DNA from: JAZDGX01 sp964482205
Lineage (GTDB): Bacteria > Eisenbacteria > RBG-16-71-46 > CAIMUX01 > WJJG01
Direction: 5' to 3'
Assembly: GCA_964482205.1 (NCBI GenBank)
Contig: CAYZWI010000003.1
Span: 1 to 64,000, forward strand
DNA: 64,000 bases
Shown here: positions 51,007 through 59,674 of the stretch, piece after piece
Numbering within the stretch: the stretch's first letter is position 1
How the letters are laid out: each line of letters starts with the position of its first letter
Made by a program: the position numbers and the translations under genes
Notes under the pieces: generated by a model
Told to the model about the DNA's origin: nothing
The model's database searches: none
What the model saw: the letters and a program-made list of their open reading frames with translations, nothing else

Positions 51007-51630
51007 ATGGAATGTCCCCGTTTGATCGAGAAGCCGTTTCCGGTGGTCATCTCCGCGCCGAGTGGAACGGGCAAGACCTCCGTGGTGGAGAAGCTCCTGG
51101 CGAGCGACGGGCGCCTCTTGCGCGCGCTGACCGCGACCACGCGGCCGCCGCGCGAGGCAGAGGTCAACGGCAAGGACTACCTCTTCCTGTCGATGGAAGA
51201 GTTCGAAGCGAAGAAGAAGAACGGATTCTTCGCCGAATCCGCGTTGGTGCACGGCTACTGGTACGGCAGCCCGCGCGAGCAGATCGACCAGGGCCTGCAT
51301 CGCGGCAAGTGGGTGGTCTTGAATGTCGATGTGCAGGGCGGACTGACGATCAAGGCGGCCTATCCGCAAGCGGTGTTGATCTTCCTCCTGCCGCCTTCGA
51401 TGGAGGCGCTCGAGGAGCGCCTGCGCGGACGCCGCACCGACACCGAAGAGGTCATTCGCGAGCGCCTCGAGAATGCGCGCGCCGAAATGGCCGTCGCTCC
51501 CCAGTACGACTATGTGGTCGTGAACGACGACATCAAGGCGTGCGCCGGCCGCCTGCTCGCCATCATCTGCGCCGAGACGAGTCGCACCCCTCGCGGACTG
51601 GTGCAGCCGCGAGCCGCATCGGAGGCCTAG
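51007..51630 (+). CDS. gmk: Guanylate kinase
   Basis: Phosphorylates GMP to GDP. The 207-residue product has the P-loop APSGTGKTS (17-25), the GMP-binding region TTRPPREAEVNGKDYLFLS, and VLNVDVQGGLTIK. The P-loop reads APSGTGKT instead of the more common GPSGVGKGT. The usual small remA-like gene between yicC and gmk is absent. It lies 87 nt after yicC. Confidence 0.95.
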   Translation: MECPRLIEKPFPVVISAPSGTGKTSVVEKLLASDGRLLRALTATTRPPREAEVNGKDYLFLSMEEFEAKKKNGFFAESALVHGYWYGSPREQIDQGLHRGKWVVLNVDVQGGLTIKAAYPQAVLIFLLPPSMEALEERLRGRRTDTEEVIRERLENARAEMAVAPQYDYVVVNDDIKACAGRLLAIICAETSRTPRGLVQPRAASEA

Positions 51631-51652
51631 CCTCCGCGTATAGGAGAACCGC

Positions 51653-52033
51653 ATGAACAAGGATCAGGAACCCACCATCGCCAACGACGAGGAAACGCCC
51701 GCTCAGGCGGCGCCCGAGGAGGGCACGCTCGAGTCGCCGAGCAACAAGTACGAGCGCATCATGATGGCGGCCGCGGAAGCGGCGCGCTTGAATGAAGAGA
51801 TGCGCCGCAAGGGCACGAAGTACGAGCACAAGGTGACCATCGAGGCCTTGAAGCGCGTGGACGAAGGCAAGGTGAAGTCGGTGGTCGAGAACCAGGAAGC
51901 GCTCGCCCGCGCGAAAGCGATGACCGAATCGCCGGCCGACACCTTCTTCATGACCGCTCCGCTGGGCGGCGGCGAGGATGTCGAGGAAGTCGGCGGCGGA
52001 AGCGCCCCGGTCCAGGACGATGCGGGCGAATGA
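51653..52033 (+). CDS. rpoZ: RNA polymerase omega subunit, with acidic tails
   Basis: Omega helps assemble the beta' subunit. The 126-residue product has the omega core SNKYERIMMAAAEAARLNEE and KVTIEALKRVDEGKV at residues about 30-75. It is flanked by an acidic N-terminus (MNKDQEPTIANDEETPAQAA) and a C-terminus rich in Gly, Glu and Asp. AGGAGA precedes the ATG. Its place between gmk and coaBC is typical. Confidence 0.87.
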   Translation: MNKDQEPTIANDEETPAQAAPEEGTLESPSNKYERIMMAAAEAARLNEEMRRKGTKYEHKVTIEALKRVDEGKVKSVVENQEALARAKAMTESPADTFFMTAPLGGGEDVEEVGGGSAPVQDDAGE

Positions 52034-52040
52034 GGGAACC

Positions 52041-53288
52041 ATGGCTGCCCGGCGTAGCCTCTCCGACTGCACCGTGGGCCTCGGAGTCACGGGCAGCATC
52101 GCGGCCTACAAGTCCGCGGAAATCATCCGCCTGCTGAGAGGCATGGGAGTCCGCGTGCGCGTCGTGATGACCCGCGCCGGGTCCTACATGATCACGCCCG
52201 ACGCGCTCGCGCCCCTCTCGGGCAATCCCGTCGCTGTGGACATGTTCTCCGCGCAAGGCGCACTCGCGTCGAACATGGAGCACCTCGATATCGGCCGCGA
52301 GGTCGATGCGCTGCTCGTCGCTCCCGCGACCGCGGACATCCTCGGAAAAGTCGCCGCCGGCATCGCCGACGATCTGCTCTCGACCGCGATCATGGCCTGC
52401 CCCGCGCCGGTGCTCTTCGCCCCCGCGATGAACACGCGCATGTGGGAAAACCCCATCGTGCAGCGCAATGTCGCGCTGTTGAAGGAAGCGGGCTATCACT
52501 TCGTCGGTCCCGAGGCGGGCGATCTCGCCTGCGGAGAGACCGGGCTTGGACGAATGGCTTCGCCGGAAACGGCCGTCGATCGCACGGTGAAGATCCTGCT
52601 CGAACGGTTGGGCGGCTTGCGCGTCGTCGTCACCGGAGGCCCGACCGAAGAGGCGGTCGATCCCGTGCGGGTGATCTCGAATCGATCGAGCGGGATCATG
52701 GGCGTGCGCCTCGCGGAAGCGGCCCGCGACAGCGGACACCGGGTCACGCTGATCGCCGGCCCCTTGCGGTGTTCTCCTCCCCCGGGAGTGGGAACGATCT
52801 CGGTGACAACCGCCGAAGAGATGCAACGCGCCGTGCAGGAAGTCGAGGCCCACGCGGAGATCCTGATCATGGCCGCGGCGGTGTCCGACTATCGCCCCGC
52901 GCAGCCGCACGCGACGAAGATCCGCTCGGGCTCCGAATCGTTGGAGATCCGTCTCGTCCCGAATCCCGACATTCTCGCCGGCGTGGCGGCGGGCCGCCGC
53001 CAGCGAGGCGTCGTCACCGTCGGCTTCGCGCTCGAGATCGGGGCCGAAGGCGAAACGCGCGCGCAACGAAAACTCGCGGACAAGAAATTGGATCTCATCG
53101 TGTTGAACGATGCGACTCGCAAGGAATCGGCCTTCGGCGGAGAGACGATCGAAGCGGAACTGCTCTTCGCCGACGGACGGATCGAGCGCCTGCCCGTGAT
53201 GAGCAAGAGAGATGCGGCGCGCGCGATTCTCGGCCAGGCCGAGGAGCTGCACGGGATCAAGATGAATGGCGGCGTCGCGACGCCGTAG
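52041..53288 (+). CDS. coaBC: Bifunctional phosphopantothenoylcysteine decarboxylase/synthetase
   Basis: Makes 4'-phosphopantetheine for coenzyme A. The ATG at 52041 follows GAGGG; ATGs at 51978 and 52020 lie inside rpoZ. The 415-residue product has the CoaC half with FMN site GSIAAYKSAE, H81, PAMN at 128-131 and the catalytic C164 in DLACGETGLGRM, then the CoaB half with VVTGGPTEEAVDPVRVISNR and AAAVSDYRPAQPHATKI. It lies 7 nt after rpoZ. Confidence 0.95.
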   Translation: MAARRSLSDCTVGLGVTGSIAAYKSAEIIRLLRGMGVRVRVVMTRAGSYMITPDALAPLSGNPVAVDMFSAQGALASNMEHLDIGREVDALLVAPATADILGKVAAGIADDLLSTAIMACPAPVLFAPAMNTRMWENPIVQRNVALLKEAGYHFVGPEAGDLACGETGLGRMASPETAVDRTVKILLERLGGLRVVVTGGPTEEAVDPVRVISNRSSGIMGVRLAEAARDSGHRVTLIAGPLRCSPPPGVGTISVTTAEEMQRAVQEVEAHAEILIMAAAVSDYRPAQPHATKIRSGSESLEIRLVPNPDILAGVAAGRRQRGVVTVGFALEIGAEGETRAQRKLADKKLDLIVLNDATRKESAFGGETIEAELLFADGRIERLPVMSKRDAARAILGQAEELHGIKMNGGVATP

Positions 53289-53321
53289 ACATCAGCGCTG
53301 CGCCCCCCTCTCGAGGATCGC

Positions 53322-54362
53322 ATGACACGCGACGACATCCGCAAGGCGCTTGCCGAAATCATCGAGCGGGAGATGGACCGCGGGATCTCGTTCTGGTCCG
53401 ACGCCGAATGGAACGAAGCGGCGCGCCGCTATGTGGGAAGCGAATCGCCCGACCCGGCCCCCTCGCGCGCCGTGACCGCGCGCACCGCGCCGGCGCCGTC
53501 CGCGACTTCGGGCACCACCGCCTCGCGCGGCGCAACTCCCCGCCCAGCGCCCGCGCGCATGGCCACGCCGCGAGCAGCGACCGCACCGCCCCCGGCTGCC
53601 TCTCGACCTGCCGCGCCTGCAAGTCCTTCCATCGCGCCACAGCCCGCAGCCGCCGCCGCTCCGGCGAAGGCCGCGAACCGCCCGGCCTTTCCCGCGCCTC
53701 CGCAGGCCGTCGACCGCAAGGCCCAATGGGAAGCGGACCTCGCGCGACTCTCGCGGGAGACGATTTCGTGCAAAGGCTGCGGCCTGCACGAAACGCGCAC
53801 GAATGTCGTCTTCGCCTCGGGGAATGGACGCGTTCCCCTCGTCTTCATCGGCGAAGCGCCTGGCGCGGACGAAGATGCGCAAGGCGAAGCGTTCGTGGGC
53901 CGCGCGGGGCAGCTGCTGACCAAGATCATCGCCGCGATCGGCCTCGACCGCAAAGAGGTCTACATCTGCAATGTCCTGAAATGCCGCCCGCCGGGGAATC
54001 GCGTTCCCCATCCCGAGGAAATCCAGGCCTGCCGTCCCTTCCTCGAGCGGCAACTCGAGATCCTCAAACCGCGTGCCATTTGCGCGCTCGGGCTGACCGC
54101 CACGCAATGGATGCTCGAAAGCAAAGCGCCGATGGGACAACTGCGCGGCCGCATCTTCCGCTATCGCGAAATCCCGCTCTTGCCCACCTATCACCCCGCC
54201 GCGCTGCTGCGCAATCCCGCGCTGAAGCGCGCGGTGTGGGAAGATATGCTCGTCTTGCGGAAACTACTGGACGAAGGGCCTCCCGTTCGAAGTACAATCG
54301 CGCCTGTCCCCGAAGCGAATGAGCGCAAACCTCGAGCGGAAAGCGGAGATCTCTTCGCCTAG
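53322..54362 (+). CDS. Uracil-DNA glycosylase, family 4 (4Fe-4S type)
   Basis: Removes uracil from DNA. The 346-residue product has iron-sulfur ligands C150, C153, C221 and C237, the active-site GEAPGADED (from residue 177), and the C-terminal motif YHPAALLRNP (290-299). The N-terminal 40 residues (MTRDDIRKALAEIIEREMDR) form a small helical region. Residues about 43-130 are an Ala/Pro/Thr-rich linker not found in typical family-4 enzymes. It sits 33 nt after coaBC and 45 nt before dnaB. Confidence 0.93.
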   Translation: MTRDDIRKALAEIIEREMDRGISFWSDAEWNEAARRYVGSESPDPAPSRAVTARTAPAPSATSGTTASRGATPRPAPARMATPRAATAPPPAASRPAAPASPSIAPQPAAAAAPAKAANRPAFPAPPQAVDRKAQWEADLARLSRETISCKGCGLHETRTNVVFASGNGRVPLVFIGEAPGADEDAQGEAFVGRAGQLLTKIIAAIGLDRKEVYICNVLKCRPPGNRVPHPEEIQACRPFLERQLEILKPRAICALGLTATQWMLESKAPMGQLRGRIFRYREIPLLPTYHPAALLRNPALKRAVWEDMLVLRKLLDEGPPVRSTIAPVPEANERKPRAESGDLFA

Positions 54363-54407
54363 CAGGCCGGACGGCTTCGCATCCGCATCCTCAAGGAGCC
54401 ACTTGCC

Positions 54408-55826
54408 ATGGAACGGGAAGCCGGGCCTGAACAACGCCCTCCCCGCGCTCGCCGAACGGATGACTATCGCGATTTCGCTCCGGCAGGACGCATCCCGCCG
54501 CAAAATCTCGAAGCCGAGCAGGCGGTGATCGCCTCCATGCTGCTCGATCCCGCCGCGATCGACAAGGTGGAGGAAATCCTCGACGAGAGCGCCTTCTACC
54601 GCGACGCGCACCGGCGCGTCTTTCGCGCCATCGGCGTGCTGAGCGCGCGCAACGAATCGGTGGACTTGATCACCGTCACCGAGGAACTGCGCCGCGCGGG
54701 CGAGCTCGAGTCGATCGGCGGAGCGAGCTTCCTGCAGAGCCTGCTCGACTCGGTGCCTTCCTCGGCGCATGTGGAGTTTCACGCGCGCCTGGTGCTCGAG
54801 AAGGCGGTCCTGCGCCGCATGATCACGACTTCGGCGGAGATCATCGAGAAGAGCTACGCGGCCGCGGAGCCGTGGACCTCGATCCTCGACTCGGCCGAGC
54901 AGATGCTCTTCTCGATCGGACAGACGCGGCTGAAGAAAGAGTTCGTGCCGCTGAAGGAAATCCTGCGGCGCACCTTCGAGATCATCGAGGAGCTCTACGA
55001 GAACAAGCGCGCGGTCACCGGCGTGCCCACCGGATACGAGCTCCTCGACCGCCTGACCTCGGGTTTGCAGCGCTCGGACTTGATCGTGATCGCGGGGCGC
55101 CCTTCGATGGGCAAGACGAGCCTGATGCTGAACATCGCCGAGAGTGTGGCGATCGACAGCAAGATCCCCGTCGGCGTCTTCAGCCTCGAGATGTCGCGCG
55201 AGCAGGTGGTGCAACGCTTCCTCTGCTCGCGCGCTCGCATTCCCGGCCGCCGCCTGCGCACGGGATTCCTGAAAGAGAGCGAATGGCCGCACCTGACCCA
55301 GGCGGCCGCGCGCTTGAGCGAGGCGCCGATCTTCATCGACGACACTCCCGCGATCGGCTTGATGGAAATGCGCGCGAAGGCCCGTCGCCTGAAGTCGCGC
55401 TTCGGGCTGGGGCTGCTGTGCGTCGACTACCTGCAGCTCGCGCAAGGGCTGCAGAATCCCGAGAGCCGCCAGCAGGAGATCTCGCAGATCTCGCAAGGGC
55501 TGAAGGCTCTCGCGAAGGAGCTCGAGATCCCGGTGATCGCCGGCTCGCAGCTCTCGCGCGCGGTCGAAGCTCGCGAGAACAAGCGCCCGATCCTCTCCGA
55601 CCTGCGCGAATCGGGCGCGATCGAGCAGGACGCGGACCTCGTGATGTTCATTTTCCGCGAGGAGGTCTACAAGCCCGACAAGGAAGATGTGAAGGGCCTC
55701 GCGGAATTGATCATCGGCAAGCACAGGAACGGCCCCACCGGCATCGTGCCGTTGGTGTTCCTCGGAGAGTTCACTCGCTTCGAGACGCGCGCGCAGATCG
55801 GCGACGAGCTGATTCCCGACGCCTAG
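54408..55826 (+). CDS. dnaB: Replicative DNA helicase DnaB
   Basis: The hexameric helicase of the replication fork. The 472-residue product has the N-terminal domain (PPQNLEAEQAVIASMLLDPA), then the RecA-like domain with Walker A GRPSMGKTS (230-238), the GVFSLEMSREQVVQRFLCSR segment, Walker B with LLCVDYLQL, and SRAVEARENKRPILSDLRES. There is no intein. AAGGAG lies 9 nt before the ATG. The last 56 nt overlap the end of the convergent membrane gene. Confidence 0.97.
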   Translation: MEREAGPEQRPPRARRTDDYRDFAPAGRIPPQNLEAEQAVIASMLLDPAAIDKVEEILDESAFYRDAHRRVFRAIGVLSARNESVDLITVTEELRRAGELESIGGASFLQSLLDSVPSSAHVEFHARLVLEKAVLRRMITTSAEIIEKSYAAAEPWTSILDSAEQMLFSIGQTRLKKEFVPLKEILRRTFEIIEELYENKRAVTGVPTGYELLDRLTSGLQRSDLIVIAGRPSMGKTSLMLNIAESVAIDSKIPVGVFSLEMSREQVVQRFLCSRARIPGRRLRTGFLKESEWPHLTQAAARLSEAPIFIDDTPAIGLMEMRAKARRLKSRFGLGLLCVDYLQLAQGLQNPESRQQEISQISQGLKALAKELEIPVIAGSQLSRAVEARENKRPILSDLRESGAIEQDADLVMFIFREEVYKPDKEDVKGLAELIIGKHRNGPTGIVPLVFLGEFTRFETRAQIGDELIPDA

Positions 55827-56592
55827 CGACATCCTCGGCCCTCCTGACGGCGGGCACACCCTCATCGCCCGGCTCGCGAGCGCGATCCGCGCCTCTCGCG
55901 CTCTTGTGCGCCTTGCCGTGCGCGGCGAGATCCGCCCAGGTCTTGATCAGCACCAGGATGCACAGGAGCCCCACCGGCGAGCCGAGCAGGAGCGCAGGGA
56001 TCGCGCCGAGCACGACCGTGAAGTGCATGACGACGATCCGGCCGTAAGGCTGCATCATCGTCTGCGACATCGAAGCGGCTGCGTACTCCTTCTTGCGCAG
56101 GAAGTACTCGATAAAGGAGACGCCGTGGCTTGCCGCCAAGGCGTAGAACGCCCAGTTCGAGCCGGGCGGGCGCGCGTTCCACACGTATCGAATCACATTC
56201 ACCAGCAATTCGAGAAACGCGAGCGGGCCGACGCCCCATCCGCCTCCGCCGGGAGAGACGCTATCGAATCCGCCGCCGATCCTCAGCAACCCGACCAGGA
56301 AAAGCCCGTGCACCGCGCAGAAGCCGCCGAAGTGGAGGCAGAAGAAGGGAATCGCGACGAGCTTGCCCAACTGCTGAATGGGATGCTCGGTCTTCAAGAG
56401 CGCCATCTTGAGCACTTGGTACCCGCCGATGACCAGGTTCTCCGCCCAGTAGAGCAACACGATCGTGGCGGCGTCCCAATGCAGGAAGAGGACGCCGGCC
56501 AGGGGCAGGAGATTCGCGGCGACGAGCGCCGCCGCGGAAAGCGTGAGCGACGGGCGCTCGAAGGCCAAGAGGCGTTTGACCGGCGCAATCAT
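55771..56592 (-). CDS. DUF6498-like integral membrane protein
   Basis: A 273-residue protein with about six membrane spans, beginning MIAPVKRLLAFERPSLTLSA. The motif LYWAENLVIGGYQVLKMALL and FFCLHFGGFCAVHGLFL resemble the DUF6498 family, whose role is unknown. After the last span (to about residue 225) the tail is very rich in Ala, Arg and Glu; part of it overlaps the dnaB 3' end (55771-55826). The family assignment is from memory. Confidence 0.7.
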   Translation of the reverse strand: MIAPVKRLLAFERPSLTLSAAALVAANLLPLAGVLFLHWDAATIVLLYWAENLVIGGYQVLKMALLKTEHPIQQLGKLVAIPFFCLHFGGFCAVHGLFLVGLLRIGGGFDSVSPGGGGWGVGPLAFLELLVNVIRYVWNARPPGSNWAFYALAASHGVSFIEYFLRKKEYAAASMSQTMMQPYGRIVVMHFTVVLGAIPALLLGSPVGLLCILVLIKTWADLAAHGKAHKSARGADRAREPGDEGVPAVRRAEDVARRRESARRRSARASRSE

Positions 56593-56664
56593 GCGCAGAG
56601 CATGCAGGCCGGCACCCGGTGAGGCGAGGATTTTTTGAGAAGCGCCAGGGACGCGGGCCAGCGT

Positions 56665-57420
56665 TCAGCCGATCAACCTCACGAGATACTCGATCATCTT
56701 CTCCAGGTAGATGCGGCCCTTCTCCGGCGACGCTTTCGCCGGGTCCCCGAGCACGCCGTTTTGCGTCAGCGCGGGCATGCCTTGCTCGAACACGAGCGCG
56801 ATCTCCTCGTCTTCCATCTTCCCCAGGTAGCCGGGCGCGAATCGTTCGCGCACGACCAGCTCCGGTTCGAGCGCCAGCATGAGCGAGGTCTCGTTCTCGC
56901 CCGCGTGCATGCCTGCTTCCTCGGGAGTGACGCCGAATTCGCCGCCCACCCGGTCGAGCATCTCGCTCATTCCGTCCAGATCCGTGCAGGCGAGAATCGC
57001 GATTTCCGGGTGCGCCGCGCGCGCCTCGCCGGCCGCTTCGGCGAGCGGCGCGAAATTGCCGCCATGGCTGGGCAGGAAGACGATCCGCGTGAAACCGTCC
57101 CGCACGAGGCTGTCGACATAGTCGCGCACGATCATCTTGAGCGTCTCGGGCCGCAGCGAAAGGGTCGCGCCGAAGGCGAGGTGATGCGCCGAGACCCCGA
57201 TGGGAATCGTATGCGCGAGGAGCGCGTGCCCCAACCGGAGCGCGACACCGTGAGCGACCGCATCGCCGATGCGGGTGTCCGTCATGGCCGGCAGGTGCGG
57301 ACCGTGCTGCTCCATCGAACCCACCCCGACGACGACCGTCGTGTAGCCCTCGTCGATCGCGGCCCGCACGTCGGGCCAGTTCATCTCCTCCATGCGGATC
57401 GTCTTCCTGTTCGGGCTCAC
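56665..57420 (-). CDS. Creatininase family hydrolase
   Basis: A metal-dependent amidohydrolase-like protein. The GTG at 57420 has AGGAG 8 nt upstream; the open frame runs further but consists of repeat-coded Trp/Met/Gly. The 251-residue product has E37, H39 and D48 in GSMEQHGPHLPAMTDTR, the FLPSHGGN loop, and HAGENETSLMLAL. This family includes creatininase and enzymes of riboflavin and F420 breakdown, so the substrate cannot be named. Confidence 0.85.
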   Translation of the reverse strand: MSPNRKTIRMEEMNWPDVRAAIDEGYTTVVVGVGSMEQHGPHLPAMTDTRIGDAVAHGVALRLGHALLAHTIPIGVSAHHLAFGATLSLRPETLKMIVRDYVDSLVRDGFTRIVFLPSHGGNFAPLAEAAGEARAAHPEIAILACTDLDGMSEMLDRVGGEFGVTPEEAGMHAGENETSLMLALEPELVVRERFAPGYLGKMEDEEIALVFEQGMPALTQNGVLGDPAKASPEKGRIYLEKMIEYLVRLIG

Positions 57421-57440
57421 GATTCCTGCTCCTCTCGTTT

Positions 57441-57541
57441 GCATCCACCCGCATCCACGCATCCCGGCCCCATCCATCGCTTCCAGCAGCATCCAGCAGT
57501 ATCCAGTCATCCAGCTACAACCAGCCATCCAGCCGCATCTT
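57441..57541. repeat. Degenerate CATCCA-type repeats upstream of the creatininase gene
   Basis: About eight copies of a short unit (CTGGATG on the minus strand, spacing 7-15 bp) form the leader of the creatininase-family gene. The opposite side faces the M14 peptidase gene. It is a degenerate simple repeat, not a CRISPR. Confidence 0.6.
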
Positions 57542-57657
57542 CCGAAAATGCTCCCCCTTTGGAAAGCTGATATGCTGGCGCGCATCAGCCGCTCATCGAG
57601 GACTCTCCATCCGAGCGGCACAAACCCGCGCAGGAAATTGAAAGGAAGCGCGTTCGA

Positions 57658-59577
57658 ATGTCCATTCGATGGTCGCGTCAACTGCGGTCCGAGAGCGATC
57701 TTCTAGCGGGCCGCGAATCCTCCTTCTTCGCCGCCTCATTCGGCACCCTATTCGACGCCCTCTTCGCCGCGCTCGTTTTCTTCTGCCTCATCCCGTGCGC
57801 GGATTTCTCACGCGCGGAGGGGCGCGATCTGGCCGGCCAGCCGCCCGAATCGGCACTTTCGGCGGGCGATCCGGGGCCGACGCCGGCCGAGGTCACGGGC
57901 CTGGCCTGCTCGCCGACCTATGACGAAACGCTCGACTACCTGCGGAAGGTCGCGGACACCTGCAGCCATGTTGAAGTCTCGAGCTTCGGGGTGAGCCAGG
58001 AAGGCCGGCCGCTTCCGCTCGTGCTGGTCCGTGACCGGGCGCAGTTGACGACCGACGGCAGCCGCATCAAGCCGGTCGTGCTCATCATCGCCGGGATCCA
58101 CTCGGGCGAGATCGACGGCAACGACGCCGTGCAACTTCTGCTGCGCGACATCGCGCGCGGACGCGAACCGGACATCCTCGCGAATCTCGATCTCCTGATC
58201 GTGCCGATCTTCAATGTCGACGGCCACGCGCGCCGCAGCCCTCATCATCGCTTCACGCAAGTCGGCCCGGCCAACGGCTTCGGCACGCGCAGGAATGCGC
58301 AGCGCCTCGACTTGAACCGCGACTTCACCAAGCTCGCATCGCCCGAGTGCCGGGCGCTGGTCCGCCTGGCTTCGCAATTCCAGCCGGACATCTTTCTCGA
58401 TCTGCACACCAACGACGGATTCGACTATCAGTACGATCTGCTCTTCGGCGGCTTCCCCGATCCGACGCTCCCCGGCCGCCGCGACGAGCTCGTGCGCGAG
58501 CGGCTCGTGCCGTTCGTCGTGCAGGCGATGGCAGCGGAAGGAGTGTTGGCGCACCCGCTCGCCTATCCGCGCAACGAGCTGGATCTCACCGCAGGGCTCG
58601 CGACCTACGGCATCGCCCCGCATCTGGCGACCGGTTACTTCGAGACCCGCCAGGCGATCAGCATGCTCTCCGAGTCGCATCCGTACATTCCGTATCCCCG
58701 CCGAGTGCGCGCGACCTTCGAATTCGTCAAAGCCGTGCTGCACTTCGCCGCGCGCAACCGGATCGAGATCGTCGAGACGATCGGGCAGGCGCGCCGGACC
58801 GCGCTTTCCTGGGCGCTCGAGCCGGGCCGGCACGCGATCGCACTCGGATGTGAGGCCGACCCCGAGCGCTCGCATCCGATTCTCTGGCTCGGCAAGGCGA
58901 TGCAAGTGGTGAAGAGCCCGGTCACGGGCAGCAGCTACGCGAAGTACGCGCAAACGCCGGTCACCTACGAAGTGCCCTTCTTCGACCGGCTCGTCCCCAA
59001 AGGCACCGCCGACATGCCGCGCGGTTACCTGATCGAGAAGGCCTGGGGAGATGTGGCCGCGCGCCTGCGCGACCATTGCATCCGGGTGGAGACGCTGCGC
59101 GAGCCGTTTGCGGGTGAAGTCGAGGTCCATCGCGTGACCCAGGTGGAATTCTATCGCGCTCCGCGCCAGGGCCATCATCCGATCGAATCGATCGAGTTCG
59201 CCGTCACCACCGAGCGGCGCACATTTCCCGAAGGCAGCTATTGGGTGCCGCTCGATCAACCGGCGGGACTCACCGCCATGCAGCTACTCGAGCCGCGCGC
59301 GCCGGAAGGCTATCTGGTGTGGAACGCCTTCGACACGATCTTCGAGCGCGGGATCATCACCGAGCCATGGGCGCTCGAGGAGAATGCGCTGCGGATGCTC
59401 GCCGATCCGGCCACGCGGGCGGATTACGAAGCGGCGCTGCGGGACTCCGCCTTCGCCGTCGACGCGAACGCGCGCTTGGAGTTCTTCTTCGCGCGCACGC
59501 CGTATGACGAAGAGGAACAGAACCTCTATCCGGTGTTTCGTCTCATGCAGGCGGAAGGCCCCGTCACGGGAGAGTGA
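57658..59577 (+). CDS. M14 family zinc carboxypeptidase, probably secreted
   Basis: A zinc metallocarboxypeptidase-like protein of 639 residues. The zinc ligands are H148 and E151 (GIHSGEIDG) and H250 (LDLHTND), the substrate-binding N220-R221 (LDLNRDF), and a probable catalytic E329 (ATGYFETR). An N-terminal hydrophobic segment (about 31-50) suggests export, though residues 1-30 are long for a signal. The C-terminal ~250 residues are a beta-rich extension. AAAGGAAG lies about 9 nt before the ATG. Confidence 0.85.
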   Translation: MSIRWSRQLRSESDLLAGRESSFFAASFGTLFDALFAALVFFCLIPCADFSRAEGRDLAGQPPESALSAGDPGPTPAEVTGLACSPTYDETLDYLRKVADTCSHVEVSSFGVSQEGRPLPLVLVRDRAQLTTDGSRIKPVVLIIAGIHSGEIDGNDAVQLLLRDIARGREPDILANLDLLIVPIFNVDGHARRSPHHRFTQVGPANGFGTRRNAQRLDLNRDFTKLASPECRALVRLASQFQPDIFLDLHTNDGFDYQYDLLFGGFPDPTLPGRRDELVRERLVPFVVQAMAAEGVLAHPLAYPRNELDLTAGLATYGIAPHLATGYFETRQAISMLSESHPYIPYPRRVRATFEFVKAVLHFAARNRIEIVETIGQARRTALSWALEPGRHAIALGCEADPERSHPILWLGKAMQVVKSPVTGSSYAKYAQTPVTYEVPFFDRLVPKGTADMPRGYLIEKAWGDVAARLRDHCIRVETLREPFAGEVEVHRVTQVEFYRAPRQGHHPIESIEFAVTTERRTFPEGSYWVPLDQPAGLTAMQLLEPRAPEGYLVWNAFDTIFERGIITEPWALEENALRMLADPATRADYEAALRDSAFAVDANARLEFFFARTPYDEEEQNLYPVFRLMQAEGPVTGE

Positions 59578-59614
59578 TCTTTTCCCGTCTCGCGGCGCTC
59601 ACCTCAAAGCCGAT

Positions 59615-59674
59615 TGATCGCGCCGCGCTTTGCCTACAGCCAAGTGATCGCGCAGCCTCCGCCTACAGTCCAAG
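59615..59674. repeat. Imperfect 30-bp tandem duplication
   Basis: TGATCGCGC...GCCTACAG.CCAAG occurs twice in tandem (59615-59644, 59645-59674), with a few mismatches and a one-base shift. The second unit contains the stop codon of the GT4 gene, and the first lies just past it between the convergent M14 and GT4 genes. Confidence 0.65.

Noticed and set aside
57441..57541. Considered as a CRISPR or an N-terminal extension of the creatininase-family protein
   Set aside because: Units are too short and irregular for CRISPR. The protein family starts after the GTG at 57420, which has its own ribosome binding site.
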